A stretch of 64,000 nucleotides of DNA from Hyunsoonleella ulvae (GCF_016827605.1 NZ_JAEPJQ010000004.1:62001-126000), one strand, 5' to 3'. Counted from the first letter of the stretch, positions 8,885 through 20,190 are shown. Made by a program: numbers and translations. The notes: a model not told the origin generated them from the sequence alone.

Positions 8885-10420
8885 CTACTCCCACTCTATG
8901 GTGGCAGGAGGTTTAGAACTTATATCGTAAACTACCCTATTTACACCTTTTACCTTATTAATAATTTCATTTGATGTTTTTTGAAGGAATTCATAGGGTA
9001 AGTTTACCCAATCGGCTGTCATACCATCTGTACTCTCAACAGCTCTTAAGGCCACACATTTTTCGTAAGTACGCTCGTCCCCCATAACACCAACACTATT
9101 TACTGGTAATAGCATAGCTCCAGCCTGCCACACTTTATCATACAAACCCCATTCTTTTAGGCCTTTTATAAAAATATAATCCACTTCTTGAAGCATTTTA
9201 ACTTTTTCAGCGGTTATATCTCCTAAAATCCTAATACCCAAACCAGGTCCAGGGAATGGATGGCGCCCCAACAATTCAGGATAAATCCCTAGTGTAGCCC
9301 CTACACGCCTTACCTCATCCTTAAAAATAGCCCTTAACGGTTCTACTATTTTTAGTTTCATAAAATCAGGTAAGCCTCCCACATTATGATGGCTTTTTAT
9401 AGTTGCCGATGGCCCCCCAGTAGCCGAAACACTTTCTATAACATCAGGATATATAGTACCTTGTGCTAACCATTTCACATCTTCAAGTTTATGTGCCTCG
9501 TCATCAAACACTTCAATAAAGGCATTACCGATAGCTTTTCGCTTTTTCTCTGGATCTTCAATATCTTTCAATGCAGCTAGAAATCGTTCTGAGGCATCAA
9601 CCCCTTTAACGTTAAGTCCCATACCCTCGTACTGGTTTAAAACGCTTTCAAATTCATTTTTACGCAGTAAGCCGTTATTCACAAAAATACAGTACAAGTT
9701 TTTACCAATAGCTTTGTTTAATAAAACAGCAGCTACAGTAGAATCTACACCTCCAGACAAGCCTAAAACAACTTTGTCGCTACCAACTTTTTCCTGAATG
9801 GCTTCAACAGTTTCTTCTACAAAAGACTGCGGCGTCCAATCTTGATGCAAACCTGCTATGCTCACTAAAAAGTTTTCCAATAATTGCTTTCCATCAGTAG
9901 AATGGTATACTTCAGGGTGGAATTGAATAGCGTAAGTTTCTTCGCCATTAATTCTATACGCAGCATTCTCCACATCGTGTGTGCTAGCAATTAAAACCCC
10001 ATTTTCAGGTAGTTTTTTAATTGTGTCTGAATGACTCATCCAAACCTGACTACCTGCATTCACATGCGCAAAAAATGGTTCACTTTCTTTAATAAAAGAC
10101 AAATTTGCACGTCCGTATTCCCTAGTATTGGATGGTGCCACTTCCCCTCCTGAAAAATGCGCTAAATATTGAGCACCATAGCATACCGCCAAAACAGGCT
10201 TTTTACCTCTAATTTCAGATAAATCAGGATGTAGGGCATCTTCTCCTCTTACAGAGTTTGGACTGCCCGACAGAATCACTGCCTTGTACTCTTCTAAATT
10301 GTTTGGAATTTTATTAAACGGATGGATTTCGGAGTATATGTTGAGTTCTCTAACTCTACGCCCAATAAGCTGTGTGTATTGGCTCCCGAAGTCTAAAATT
10401 AGTACCTTATCATGTTGCAT
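8885..10420 (-). CDS. guaA: GMP synthase (glutamine-hydrolysing)
   Basis: Converts XMP, glutamine and ATP to GMP, the last step of guanine nucleotide synthesis. Counting from the ATG at 10420 ([14 protein letters not shown]; the TTG six bases upstream is not needed), the 511-residue enzyme has a class I glutamine amidotransferase domain with nucleophile Cys80 ([10 protein letters not shown]) and the HPEV histidine/glutamate. It then has the ATP pyrophosphatase domain with the P-loop [11 protein letters not shown] and the C-terminal dimerisation domain ending KPPATIEWE. All key residues are present. It is divergent from the TPR/LuxR-like regulator. Confidence 0.97.
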   Translation of the reverse strand: MQHDKVLILDFGSQYTQLIGRRVRELNIYSEIHPFNKIPNNLEEYKAVILSGSPNSVRGEDALHPDLSEIRGKKPVLAVCYGAQYLAHFSGGEVAPSNTREYGRANLSFIKESEPFFAHVNAGSQVWMSHSDTIKKLPENGVLIASTHDVENAAYRINGEETYAIQFHPEVYHSTDGKQLLENFLVSIAGLHQDWTPQSFVEETVEAIQEKVGSDKVVLGLSGGVDSTVAAVLLNKAIGKNLYCIFVNNGLLRKNEFESVLNQYEGMGLNVKGVDASERFLAALKDIEDPEKKRKAIGNAFIEVFDDEAHKLEDVKWLAQGTIYPDVIESVSATGGPSATIKSHHNVGGLPDFMKLKIVEPLRAIFKDEVRRVGATLGIYPELLGRHPFPGPGLGIRILGDITAEKVKMLQEVDYIFIKGLKEWGLYDKVWQAGAMLLPVNSVGVMGDERTYEKCVALRAVESTDGMTADWVNLPYEFLQKTSNEIINKVKGVNRVVYDISSKPPATIEWE

Positions 10421-10521
10421 GCGCAAAAATAGGAATTGATTTTTTATTGGAAAGTTTGGGCAGTTTATTTTTTCAACAATTATTAAATATTATTTTTATT
10501 AAAAATAAATTAGTGCTCAAT

Positions 10522-12390
10522 ATGAAAAAGTTCATTTGTTCTACAGTTTTATTAATTATTCAATTTTACTTTCTACAGGCTCAAGACAAAACGCTTATTG
10601 ACAGTTTAAAGCATGAACTTGAACAAAGAAAAACAGATGACTCTACAAAAATTAGCATCTTAATAAATCTCAATAAAAATCTTAAATACTCTAAACCTGA
10701 AGAAGCAAAAGCCTATGCTTTAAAAGGTATAGAAATCTCAAATAGAATTGATAATAAGTTTGGTATTGCTGCATGCAACATGCATATAGGCGATTATTTT
10801 TTAAACAAAAGTGAAAATGATTCTGCTTTACACTATTACGCCATTGCAAAAAGAAACTTTCAAGATATTTCATACACAAGAGGGTTAATATTTATTAATC
10901 ATGCCATTTCTATTGTTAAAGAAACATCGGGGGACTTAGATGAAGCAATTGCTATTACCAAAGAAAATTTAAAACTAATTGAAGAAACCGAAGACGATGA
11001 TGACCCTTCTAAAATTAAATTTATTGGATCACATCATGATGCGTTATCCATCCGTTATGCAGAAAAAGGCAACTACAAAATAGCCTTGAAAGAAGCTCTT
11101 AAAGCCTTAGAATGTTTTGAAAAAGTAAAAGACCCCAGAAGAGCTGGTGCCTTGGAGCAAATCGGTATCATTCAATCTACTCAAAAAAATTATGAGTCTG
11201 CACTAAAATATTATAAGCAAGCTGCGCAAATCTATGAGCAAGAACATCAGGAGTGGTCGCTAACTTATGTTAACACATCTTTAGGATCTACATATAAAAA
11301 CTTAGACGATTACGTTAATGCAAAAAAACATTACGATTTAGCTATAAAATATGCTAAAGAATTTGAAGATAAATTTGCACTTTCTGATGCACTAAATGCT
11401 GTCGCGGAATTAGAAATAGAAAATGAAAACTATGCTAAAGCTAAAACACTTTTTCTAGAAGTTAAAACTATAGCAGAAGAAGAAAGTTATCAACTTAACT
11501 TAGCTAATGCACTTCACGGATTATCTAAAATTTCATATAAGAACAAAAACTACGGCACAGCACTAAAGTATAATTATGAAGCCATAGAACTTGCTAAACC
11601 CAACAACGCTCTTGCCTATCTAAAACGATTTTATCCTTACCGCGCTAAGATTCTACAAGCGCAAAACAAGCACAAAGAAGCTATAGTATACCTTGATGCA
11701 TCCCGAGAAGTTAATGACAGTTTATATTCCATTACTAAAACACAACAAATTGAAGAGTTAAAAACAATATACGAAACCGAAAAAAAAGAACAACAAATAG
11801 CCTTACAGGAAGCAGAGATTAATTTATTAGAAAAAAAAGGAGAAGTCAATACGTTATACATCATCCTATTGGGACTAGGCTTATTATTAGCATTAATTGG
11901 TTTTTATGCCTTAAGACAAAAGTTGAAAAGAAGTAAAACCGAAAAAGAAAAACTAAATCTTGAACTTGATTATAAAAAGAAAGAATTAACTACTCATGCA
12001 TTGCATTTAGCAAAGAAGAATGAACTTTTAGAAACCTTAAAACAGCAAGCTAAAACTTTTAAAACTTCTGAAAACTCTCTAAAAGGGTACAATCAATTAA
12101 TTCGTACCATAAATTTTGATTTAAAAGGCGACAATAATTGGGATAATTTTTCTCGTTATTTTGAGCAAGTACATACGGATTTTAATACTAATGTTAAACA
12201 GAAATATCCTGAGGTAACATCAAATGAATTGCGATTAATGGCTTTATTAAAGATGAATTTATCTTCTAAAGAGATCGCTAACATCTTAAACATTTCTCCA
12301 GAAGGGGTTAAAAAAGCACGCTACCGATTACGTAAAAAATTAGACATAACCACAGAGGATTCTTTACAAGATTTGGTTCTTAATCTTTAG
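10522..12390 (+). CDS. TPR regulator with one membrane helix and LuxR-like HTH
   Basis: I start it at the ATG at 10522, where a clear Sec signal (MKKFICSTVLLIIQF...QAQ) begins; the frame is open further upstream, but that part overlaps guaA. The 622 residues hold about eight TPR-like repeats (periplasmic side, nt 10650-11750), a membrane helix (nt 11851-11915), a cytoplasmic coiled coil, and a C-terminal helix-turn-helix with SNELRLMALLKMNLSSKEIA and VKKARYRLRKKL. This layout is a common flavobacterial one-component membrane regulator. Signal and targets are unknown. Its stop is 4 nt from the convergent bshC stop. Confidence 0.88.
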   Translation: MKKFICSTVLLIIQFYFLQAQDKTLIDSLKHELEQRKTDDSTKISILINLNKNLKYSKPEEAKAYALKGIEISNRIDNKFGIAACNMHIGDYFLNKSENDSALHYYAIAKRNFQDISYTRGLIFINHAISIVKETSGDLDEAIAITKENLKLIEETEDDDDPSKIKFIGSHHDALSIRYAEKGNYKIALKEALKALECFEKVKDPRRAGALEQIGIIQSTQKNYESALKYYKQAAQIYEQEHQEWSLTYVNTSLGSTYKNLDDYVNAKKHYDLAIKYAKEFEDKFALSDALNAVAELEIENENYAKAKTLFLEVKTIAEEESYQLNLANALHGLSKISYKNKNYGTALKYNYEAIELAKPNNALAYLKRFYPYRAKILQAQNKHKEAIVYLDASREVNDSLYSITKTQQIEELKTIYETEKKEQQIALQEAEINLLEKKGEVNTLYIILLGLGLLLALIGFYALRQKLKRSKTEKEKLNLELDYKKKELTTHALHLAKKNELLETLKQQAKTFKTSENSLKGYNQLIRTINFDLKGDNNWDNFSRYFEQVHTDFNTNVKQKYPEVTSNELRLMALLKMNLSSKEIANILNISPEGVKKARYRLRKKLDITTEDSLQDLVLNL

Positions 12391-12394
12391 CGTA

Positions 12395-13996
12395 CTAAAT
12401 GGTTAAAATTGAAAACTCACCACCTAATGGTTTTAAATTTTCTATTAACCTTGGGATTAGCGATTGTCCATATTCTAAATAAAACTCTGAAAAATTAGTG
12501 TTACGTTCCTGCAAACTCCTATTAGGAAACAACTCATTTTGAAGTTCTGTCATTCTAGACACCTCATCAGAGAGTGCTTTCTTTTGGGCCTTTAGTAATC
12601 GTTTTTCTAATGTCTCAAGCCCTTTTTGCTGTTTCTTTTCTTGTGCCTTAACAGCTCCGATAAAAGATTTATCGGTTTGCTCTGCAAGTTTAAGCATATC
12701 TTCAAATTGAGCTTTTAAATACTCTTTTTGAGGCGCAAAACTTAAATCGATATTTGATATTTCACGTACTTTTTTATTAATAAAAGAATGTCGTTTTAAA
12801 AAAATAGCTTTGTTAGAAATATTTAACTTTTGAAGTTTCTTAGCCTGTTTCTCTGTTTTTATTAAGACTGAATTTCTAAGCAACAACATTGGAAAAGGAA
12901 TATCTACCGTTTCGAAATAAGATTTCAATTGCATCCAATACGCTAATTCCCCTCCTCCACCAATGTAGCAAAGGTTTGGTAAAATTACTTCTTGGTATAA
13001 TGGACGCATAATTACATTCGGAGAAAATCTTTCAGGCTCCTCATTAAGATGTTTTAGTATCTCACTCTTACTCCAAATTATATCTGTATTAACCACTTTA
13101 TAAACATCATCTTCAAAAATGATACGTTCTCGTAATCCTTCATTTAAATAAAAAAGGTTTATTTCTCTTGGATTTACCTGAATTTTATAAGAATCATCAA
13201 CTTTGGCTAAAGCTATATTTGTAGTACTAACTTTTTTAAACGATACCTGACTTAAAAGTTCCTTTTCAACATAAGGTATAAATAGGCGTTTTAACTTAGT
13301 ATCATTAGCATCAATTATTATTAAACCATAATCTTTAAACAATTCGTTAGCTAAAAATCGTGTAGCGTCAGCTAAATTATCATGATTTATATAAGCTTTT
13401 TTAAATAAATCTTTTAAGAATTCTGAGTTTCTACTAGCGCCTAAATCTTGAGAAAACAACTCTAACACTTCATCTAAACCTTTAGTATTTAGTTCTCCTA
13501 CTGATCCATTGGCATTTTTATTCCATTGGAATTTTTTCCCTTTAAAATTAAAATAATTAATTTCTTCAAAATCATGATCTTCTGTGGCCATCCAATATAC
13601 TGGCACAAAATTATGTTCTGGATATACCGCTTTTAGTTGTTTCGAAAGATTAATTGTTGAAACTATTTTATATAAGAAATAAAGTGGACCTGTAAATAAG
13701 TTTAGTTGGTGTCCCGTGGTTATTGTAAATGTATTTTCAGAATTTAAGCTTTCAAGATTGTGGCTTGTAGATTCTGAAATTTCAAGATTTTGGTACTGCT
13801 GTTTCAAAGCATCTACTAAAGTAGTTCTAGATTGCACCTGAAAAGATTGCTTTTTTTCTTCAATTTGAGATTTAAAATTATCAATGGATGGAAAACGATG
13901 ATAAAACGATTTAAGCTCGTCTTTCTCATCTAAATAATCACAAATTAATGATGAAAAATAACCAGTAGCCCGAAATGGTATGTACTCTTGCTGCAT
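12395..13996 (-). CDS. bshC: Putative cysteine ligase BshC (bacillithiol synthesis)
   Basis: BshC joins cysteine to glucosaminyl-malate in the last step of bacillithiol formation. The 533-residue protein has the family features: FTITTGHQLNLFTGPLYFLYK (split Rossmann core), PVYWMATEDHDFEEIN, VIMRPLYQEVILPNLCYIGG with GGELAYWMQLK, and a C-terminal coiled-coil segment (KKQQKGLETLEKRL). No bshA or bshB is in the window, so the pathway cannot be confirmed here. Length is normal. It is convergent with the TPR regulator and separated by 72 nt from the surface operon upstream on the same strand. Confidence 0.9.
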   Translation of the reverse strand: MQQEYIPFRATGYFSSLICDYLDEKDELKSFYHRFPSIDNFKSQIEEKKQSFQVQSRTTLVDALKQQYQNLEISESTSHNLESLNSENTFTITTGHQLNLFTGPLYFLYKIVSTINLSKQLKAVYPEHNFVPVYWMATEDHDFEEINYFNFKGKKFQWNKNANGSVGELNTKGLDEVLELFSQDLGASRNSEFLKDLFKKAYINHDNLADATRFLANELFKDYGLIIIDANDTKLKRLFIPYVEKELLSQVSFKKVSTTNIALAKVDDSYKIQVNPREINLFYLNEGLRERIIFEDDVYKVVNTDIIWSKSEILKHLNEEPERFSPNVIMRPLYQEVILPNLCYIGGGGELAYWMQLKSYFETVDIPFPMLLLRNSVLIKTEKQAKKLQKLNISNKAIFLKRHSFINKKVREISNIDLSFAPQKEYLKAQFEDMLKLAEQTDKSFIGAVKAQEKKQQKGLETLEKRLLKAQKKALSDEVSRMTELQNELFPNRSLQERNTNFSEFYLEYGQSLIPRLIENLKPLGGEFSILTI

Positions 13997-14068
13997 ATAT
14001 CACGTAATAGTCGTGTAAATATACAGTTATTACATTTTTTAATATCTAAAAATTAAGTTAAGGCTTTT

Positions 14069-14776
14069 TTAAAGTACTCTAAACTGAAATACTGAAGACT
14101 CTGAAGTGTTTCCTGTAGTATCTCTAGTAACTATTTTCCAATGATAAATAGTTCCTGAACTTACAGTAACATCTAGCTGAGTTGCAGTAACGGCACTAGC
14201 ATGAATATCTGGTGTATTACTTGTTCCTAAATATACATCGTAATTAACTATATCATCATCAACATCACTACCAGACCATATAAGAGTAACCGTACCTGCA
14301 TTTACAGAAGCTGCCATGTCTGGAGCATTAATTGTAGCAGGAAAAGGTGCGTATGTCTCAACTCCTGGTCCTGAATTATAGAATTTCCAGGTTTCACTCT
14401 CTGCTGTTACAGTACCGCGTTTAGATTGTACATACCAAGAATATGGAGTTGCTCTATTTATTACAATCCCTATTTTATCTTCGGTAGTTTCTTCTTCAAT
14501 AGTTGACCCATCAATTAAATTCGTGATAAAAATTCTATAACCATCTGCAACATCACTAGCTTCCCATTCAAAAAAGACAGTGCTTTGTGTTGGTGTTATA
14601 TTTGCTCCTGTATTACACAATTCATCCTTGTGGGGAAACTGCAGACTTACGGTTAGCTTATCTATTTCACTGGGATCTTCTGGGTCTACACTAATTGGAT
14701 CTGGCTCTATAGTGGAAGGGTTGCTACATGCAAACACTAAAAAACTAAAACAAATTACATAAATTATCTTTTTCAT
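14069..14776 (-). CDS. Fibronectin-III-like surface lipoprotein
   Basis: 235 residues. The lipoprotein signal MKKIIYVICFSFLVFAC has its lipobox Cys at 17, followed by a Pro/Asp/Glu-rich tether. Two beta-sandwich domains of Fn3 type follow (about 45-130 and 140-235), recognisable by FEWEASDVADGYRI, PYSWYVQSK, LIWSGSDVDDDIVNYDVYLG and TIYHWKIVTRD. It is likely an outer-membrane-anchored binding or adhesion partner. Its ATG overlaps the TGA of the large leucine-rich gene by four bases (ATGA arrangement), which strongly suggests translational coupling and a joint function. It is the last gene of the surface operon. Confidence 0.8.
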   Translation of the reverse strand: MKKIIYVICFSFLVFACSNPSTIEPDPISVDPEDPSEIDKLTVSLQFPHKDELCNTGANITPTQSTVFFEWEASDVADGYRIFITNLIDGSTIEEETTEDKIGIVINRATPYSWYVQSKRGTVTAESETWKFYNSGPGVETYAPFPATINAPDMAASVNAGTVTLIWSGSDVDDDIVNYDVYLGTSNTPDIHASAVTATQLDVTVSSGTIYHWKIVTRDTTGNTSESSVFQFRVL

Positions 14777-17700
14777 TTCTTAACAATTTTAAAGTTAGAA
14801 ATTGAATTTTTAGATGTTATAATCACAGTATACAAACCTGTTTTAAAATGCTGCGTATTTATAGTAACGCTTCTCTTATCTCTCCACTCTATTTGTCTAT
14901 TTAAAACCATTTGCCCTATATAAGAAAAGACCTGTATCTCTACAATATCACTATCCATTTCTCCCAAGTAAATATTAATATCTTCTTGAAATGGATTTGG
15001 ATATACTAACATTTCATCAGACAATAAAATACTTTCCTCATGAAAACCTTGACAAGGTAAATCTGTTGAAATCTTTATTGTGTTTTCTCCCTGTTCTAAT
15101 TGTAGCGTTATAGAGGAATCTGTTGTTGAAAATTGCAAACCATTAAAATCAATATTATAATTACTACTTCCAGACATAGTAAACGTTACTTCCTTTCCTT
15201 TTTTACTTTTACCGGTAATGACATCCAAATTTTCAGGATGATTAATTACTACATCAAAACACCTCTCAAAATTTGGTAATTCATCCGATGTCATACATAA
15301 TCTATACGTTCCCGCAAGTAAGTTTAAAATATCTATTTCGTTGGTAAAGCTATATTCTCTATCAAAATCATCTCCAACTAAATGTGCTTTATATTGATAA
15401 AATTCTTTAGTGGTTATTCTTATTTTTCCATCGTTATTATTTAAACATGTCTCACTTGTAATTAGAATGGTAAAATTATCTTCTGGTAATGCTGAAAAGG
15501 TACAGCCAAATAAATCTACAGGTTCGCCAAATGGTGTTCCTGGACATAAGTCATCCTCATTGGCTACGCCATCATTATCGGCATCGTCACAAACCGTTTG
15601 ATAATTTGTTGTAGCATCTTTAAACCAATTATCATACAAACCATCCACATTGGAGATTACAGCCACAGGATCATCCACCAAAATACAGCTTAAGTCTGGA
15701 TTATCCGAAGCATTAAATATCCTAAGAGTTTCATTGGCACCATTTTGAATATTCAATTTATCTTGGAATAACAAATTTGAAATACAAATCAGCTCAGTGA
15801 GTTTCGTATTCGAAGTAAAATCTAACTCTGCTAGTAGATTAAAAGAACAATTCAATTTTTCTAAATCTAAAAGCAAACTAACATCTAATGTTTCGAATCG
15901 ATTATCAGCTATATTTAAATCTATTAAACCTAAATTTGAAGCTGTATTTATTTGAGTAAAATTATTACCAGCAATATTTAAATAGTTTAAATCTAAAAGG
16001 CTTGAGGTTTCTAAATCTGTAAGTTGATTTCCTGAAGCATCAACCCCAACTAACTTTACATTATTACTCAAATCTACTGCTTCAATTAAATTATTACTAA
16101 AGCTTAATGTTGTAAGTGCTTCAAAATCTTCGATACCTGTTAAGTCTAAAATAGACTTACTTTCTACATCTAATGACTGTCTGTTTTTAATATTGACTGT
16201 TGGCACGTAATCATCTAAGGGTGCTGTATCGTAACCCAAATCTATTAAAGCCTGCTCGAAATTATCATCTGGCACATAGGTTTCTCCAAAATGACAGTTT
16301 ATGGCATACTGCGTAGTTGCATCTTTTAACCACGTTACTCCTGCGGGAACAGTACCATCATCGGTTTGGATACAGGTTAAATCTATATTATTTTGTGCAT
16401 TTAGATTCGTTAGATTACCATTTTGTCCATTTTGTAAATTTAAAACCTCCAATGCATTTGAAGCACAATTTAGATTTGTAAGTGTAGGGTTAGTAGTGAA
16501 GTCAAGTTCTACAATCTCGTTTTGATTACAGTCCAATACTTCAAGTGCTGGGATTAGACTAACATCAAATTCTGTAAAATCATTATTGGAGATATCCACA
16601 CTAACAACACCTGTATTATTGGTTAAATCTAGATGTGTTAAAGTATTATTAGAACAGTTAATTTCAGTTAAATTTATATTACTACCTACATCTATGGTAC
16701 TTATGGTATTGTTAGAGCAATTAAAAACCCGTAAAGCAGTAAAATCTTCTATACCTGTTAAGTCTGTAATGTTGTTTCCGCTTATATCTAAATCAGTTAC
16801 CACTTCTATAATTATGGTTGGCACATAGTCGTCTAAAGGAGCTATATCGTAACCTAAATCAATTAATGCCTGTTCAAAATTATCATCAGGCACATAGGTT
16901 TCTCCAAACTTACAATCTATACTATATACCGCAGTAATATCTTTTATCCAACTGGCCCCAACGTTATTTTCGTCATCCACTTGAATACAGTTAAGATTAG
17001 GGTTATTAGTTGCCGAAAAATTGGAGATTTCACTATTTATTCCATTTTGGATACTCACAAATTCTATTTGGTTGCCCGACACATTTATAGTGATAGTATC
17101 TGGACAAAAATCTAGTGGATTGTTTAAGTTCTGTGCAGGACAAGCTCCTGTTCCCAACGTAGATAAATCCATACCACCATCAATTCCATTATTACTACAG
17201 TTAAAGTTTTTAAGCTGATTTAAATTCGAGGCAAGCTCTAAAGATGTGATTGCATTATTACTCACGTTTAATTCTATTAAACTTACATTTATACTTGTAT
17301 TTAAATCTGTGAGAGCATTGCTGCTAACTGATAAATGCTTAAGCGAGGGCAAGCTATTTAATACTGTGTTTAATTGACTTATTTGATTATTGTCTAAAAT
17401 TAAACTTTCCAGAACTACTGATGATAAATCATCTACTTCGGTTAGCTGATTTTGTGATCCTGAAAGTGCTATGAGGTTAGAATTGGCAGATAGGTTTATA
17501 TCAGCTAGTTCATTATCTGAAAAATCTAAAACTTCCAGTGCCGTATTAGCACCTATATCCAGCAAGCTTAACGCATTACTTCTACAATTTAAAGTTGTTA
17601 GTGCTAAGCATCTATTTACTTGTAGGGTAGAGAGCTCATTATTGTTACAGCTTATTGTAATTAGCGTAGAATTATCAGCTGCATAACTAACAAAGTTAGA

Positions 17701-20190
17701 TATCTGATTATTGTCGCAAATAACCTCTATTAAATTAGTGTTATTACTAATATCTATACCCCCTAATTTGTTGTTTGAACATTCCAATATTTCTAAATTA
17801 GTATGTAATGAGATATCCAAATCGGCCAAATTGTTATCCGGACAAAATAGTTTGGTTAAATTAGGTGTACCTGAAATATTTAACACACCGTTTGGGTTTG
17901 TTGTATTTGTGGTTAGGAAAAAATTTGAACCACAGAACAAATTTTCCAGATTAACCATACCACTTACATCCAATTCATCTAAAAAATTATCACTACAATC
18001 TAGTTCTGTAAGCGACAAGAATGCCTGTATACCCTCCAGACTTTCAATATTTTTACCGCTTACACTTAAAGATGTTAAATATTCTATATTAGCTGTTAAC
18101 ACCTGATTATCCAATGGGCCAGCATCTATCCCTAAATCAATTAAAGCTTGTTCAAAATTATCATCTGGAATAGGCGTAAATCTATTAGTATCACAATCAG
18201 AGTTATAATTTGAAATGGGATCAATCGTCCAACCTGCCGGAATATTACCTATCACAGCAGCATCAACATTAATACAAAACAAACTGGAATTAATGGTGGC
18301 ATCAAAAAACGTGATGCTGGCATTATTTCCATTTCTTATATCAACAAACTCTAAGGCATTATTATTACAGTTAATACTTGTTAGTAACATATTTGCCACT
18401 AAGTTTAGCTCAACAATGGCATTATTTGCACAGTTAAAGGTTTGCAGGGCATCAAAGTCCTGAATTCCTGTTACATCTGCAATATCTCTACCACTAATAT
18501 CTAAATCAGTTACCCCTAAAATATTACCTGTAGGCACATAATTATCTAATGGGGCTACATCATACCCCAAATCAATTAAAGCTTGTTCAAAGTTACCATC
18601 TGGAACATATGTCCCACAATTCGTCGCATAATTTGCCGTTGCATCTATAACCCAATTTACTCCACCTGGCACTCCCCCAGTATCTGTTTCAATACAAGTA
18701 AGATTAGGATTATTCACAGCTGTAAAATTTGTTAAATTCCCATTTTGTCCGTTTTGAATATTTAATACTTCCAAAGCATTAGATTCGCAATTAAAATCTG
18801 TAATTGATGGATGATTGTTTAAATCTAAAAGCTGGATGGCATTATTAGAACAGTTTAAATTCTCCAGAGATACGTTTGTAGTGATATCTATACTACTTAG
18901 ATTATTATTTGAAATATTTAAAACGGTTATTGCTGTATTGGCACTTAAATCTAGATGCTCCAAATTATTACCAGAGGCATCTAAATTGGTTAAGAGTATA
19001 TTATTTGAAATATCTAATTCTAAAATATTATTACCTCCACAATTTAGGGTTGTAAGTCCTGTAAAATCTTCAATACCCAAAAGAGTATCAATATTTAAAT
19101 TAGATACATCTAGATTGTTAACAGCTACAATATTTGATGTTAAAACCAGATTATCTAAAACATCATCTAAAGCTAAATCGATTAAAGCCTGTTCAAAATT
19201 ATCATCTGGAACATAAGTATAAATAGCTGCACAAGTTGTTTCTGAAAAGTATGTCCAATCATCTTTTATCCAATTTGCGTCTACAGCAAAACCCACATCA
19301 ATTTGAATACAAGATAAATCTATATTTCCTTCGGAATTGAACGATGTCACTAAATCATTAAATTCGTTTGAAACTACCAGAGAGGTAAGTTGATTATTTG
19401 ATACATTTAGTGTTGATGGACCTTGACAGATGGTAATAGGATCTGTTTGTTGGTCTGGACAAACAACCGTATTAATGGCACTTAAATCTAGATTTGTCAA
19501 TGCATTATTGGAAACATCTAGTATACTTAGAGAGTTATTGAATAGGAGATCTAAAGTCGTTAATTGATTTGAAGCACAATATAGGCTTTGAAGATTGGTA
19601 TTAGCATCTACATCTAAATTAGTAATTCTATTATTTGAAATTGATAATGAAGTTAAATCAGGGTTTTGACTTAAATCGATAGTTGAAATTCTATTATTGG
19701 AACAATTTACACTTCTTATAAGAACATTATCCCTAATATCTATGTTTAAAATTTGATTGTTTGAACAGTCTAAATCTTCTAAATTAGTATTTGCGTTTAC
19801 TATTAATCCTGTAAGTTGATTAGATCCGCACAATAGTGATTTTAAATTCTCATTATTAGAAACATCAATATCTATTAAATTATTTCCACTGCATATTAAT
19901 GTTTCCAGTCCTAAAAAATCCTCAATACCAGAAAGTGTATTTAAATTTAAGTTACCAACATTAAGTGCAATTACGTTATCAATTTTATTAGAAAGAACCA
20001 ATCCGTTGTTATCAATACCATCACCCATGCTGGTATCATCTCCAATACCAACCTCTATACCATTTGCATCATGAGTTTCTAAATAATACTCGAACTTTGC
20101 ATCTGGAATAGCAGTTGTTTGTGCCTTCAGAGGCGATAATGCCTGTAAAATAAATACACCTAAAAAGAAAAATAAAATTTTAGCTTTCAT
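14773..20190 (-). CDS. Giant leucine-rich-repeat protein secreted by T9SS
   Basis: 1805 residues. A Sec signal (1-24) is followed by six modules that each begin with a version of (Y)VPDDNFEQALIDLG, at about residues 28, 328, 530, 675, 1101 and 1308. Each continues into leucine-rich repeats of the form LTxLNCSNNxLxxLDVSxN and usually closes with a Cys-containing strand (DLSCIQTD). Next are a thrombospondin type 3 calcium-like segment (DADNDGVANEDDLCP, about 1530), a beta domain, and a T9SS type A sorting domain (VYPNPFQEDINIYLG to the terminal IVKK). It is predicted to be exported by type IX secretion and attached to or released from the cell surface, as an adhesin or binding scaffold. Ligand unknown. 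Confidence 0.9.
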   Translation of the reverse strand: MKAKILFFFLGVFILQALSPLKAQTTAIPDAKFEYYLETHDANGIEVGIGDDTSMGDGIDNNGLVLSNKIDNVIALNVGNLNLNTLSGIEDFLGLETLICSGNNLIDIDVSNNENLKSLLCGSNQLTGLIVNANTNLEDLDCSNNQILNIDIRDNVLIRSVNCSNNRISTIDLSQNPDLTSLSISNNRITNLDVDANTNLQSLYCASNQLTTLDLLFNNSLSILDVSNNALTNLDLSAINTVVCPDQQTDPITICQGPSTLNVSNNQLTSLVVSNEFNDLVTSFNSEGNIDLSCIQIDVGFAVDANWIKDDWTYFSETTCAAIYTYVPDDNFEQALIDLALDDVLDNLVLTSNIVAVNNLDVSNLNIDTLLGIEDFTGLTTLNCGGNNILELDISNNILLTNLDASGNNLEHLDLSANTAITVLNISNNNLSSIDITTNVSLENLNCSNNAIQLLDLNNHPSITDFNCESNALEVLNIQNGQNGNLTNFTAVNNPNLTCIETDTGGVPGGVNWVIDATANYATNCGTYVPDGNFEQALIDLGYDVAPLDNYVPTGNILGVTDLDISGRDIADVTGIQDFDALQTFNCANNAIVELNLVANMLLTSINCNNNALEFVDIRNGNNASITFFDATINSSLFCINVDAAVIGNIPAGWTIDPISNYNSDCDTNRFTPIPDDNFEQALIDLGIDAGPLDNQVLTANIEYLTSLSVSGKNIESLEGIQAFLSLTELDCSDNFLDELDVSGMVNLENLFCGSNFFLTTNTTNPNGVLNISGTPNLTKLFCPDNNLADLDISLHTNLEILECSNNKLGGIDISNNTNLIEVICDNNQISNFVSYAADNSTLITISCNNNELSTLQVNRCLALTTLNCRSNALSLLDIGANTALEVLDFSDNELADINLSANSNLIALSGSQNQLTEVDDLSSVVLESLILDNNQISQLNTVLNSLPSLKHLSVSSNALTDLNTSINVSLIELNVSNNAITSLELASNLNQLKNFNCSNNGIDGGMDLSTLGTGACPAQNLNNPLDFCPDTITINVSGNQIEFVSIQNGINSEISNFSATNNPNLNCIQVDDENNVGASWIKDITAVYSIDCKFGETYVPDDNFEQALIDLGYDIAPLDDYVPTIIIEVVTDLDISGNNITDLTGIEDFTALRVFNCSNNTISTIDVGSNINLTEINCSNNTLTHLDLTNNTGVVSVDISNNDFTEFDVSLIPALEVLDCNQNEIVELDFTTNPTLTNLNCASNALEVLNLQNGQNGNLTNLNAQNNIDLTCIQTDDGTVPAGVTWLKDATTQYAINCHFGETYVPDDNFEQALIDLGYDTAPLDDYVPTVNIKNRQSLDVESKSILDLTGIEDFEALTTLSFSNNLIEAVDLSNNVKLVGVDASGNQLTDLETSSLLDLNYLNIAGNNFTQINTASNLGLIDLNIADNRFETLDVSLLLDLEKLNCSFNLLAELDFTSNTKLTELICISNLLFQDKLNIQNGANETLRIFNASDNPDLSCILVDDPVAVISNVDGLYDNWFKDATTNYQTVCDDADNDGVANEDDLCPGTPFGEPVDLFGCTFSALPEDNFTILITSETCLNNNDGKIRITTKEFYQYKAHLVGDDFDREYSFTNEIDILNLLAGTYRLCMTSDELPNFERCFDVVINHPENLDVITGKSKKGKEVTFTMSGSSNYNIDFNGLQFSTTDSSITLQLEQGENTIKISTDLPCQGFHEESILLSDEMLVYPNPFQEDINIYLGEMDSDIVEIQVFSYIGQMVLNRQIEWRDKRSVTINTQHFKTGLYTVIITSKNSISNFKIVKK

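Noticed and set aside
10372-10521. Upstream extension of the TPR/LuxR-like regulator
   Set aside because: Would overlap guaA and place the signal peptide inside the protein; the ATG at 10522 starts a good signal.
14773-20190. Many plus-strand ORFs of 60-133 codons inside the leucine-rich gene (for example 18815-19216 and 17711-18106)
   Set aside because: They are antisense to a long ORF with clear domains and repeats; the periodic composition of the LRR gene keeps other frames open.
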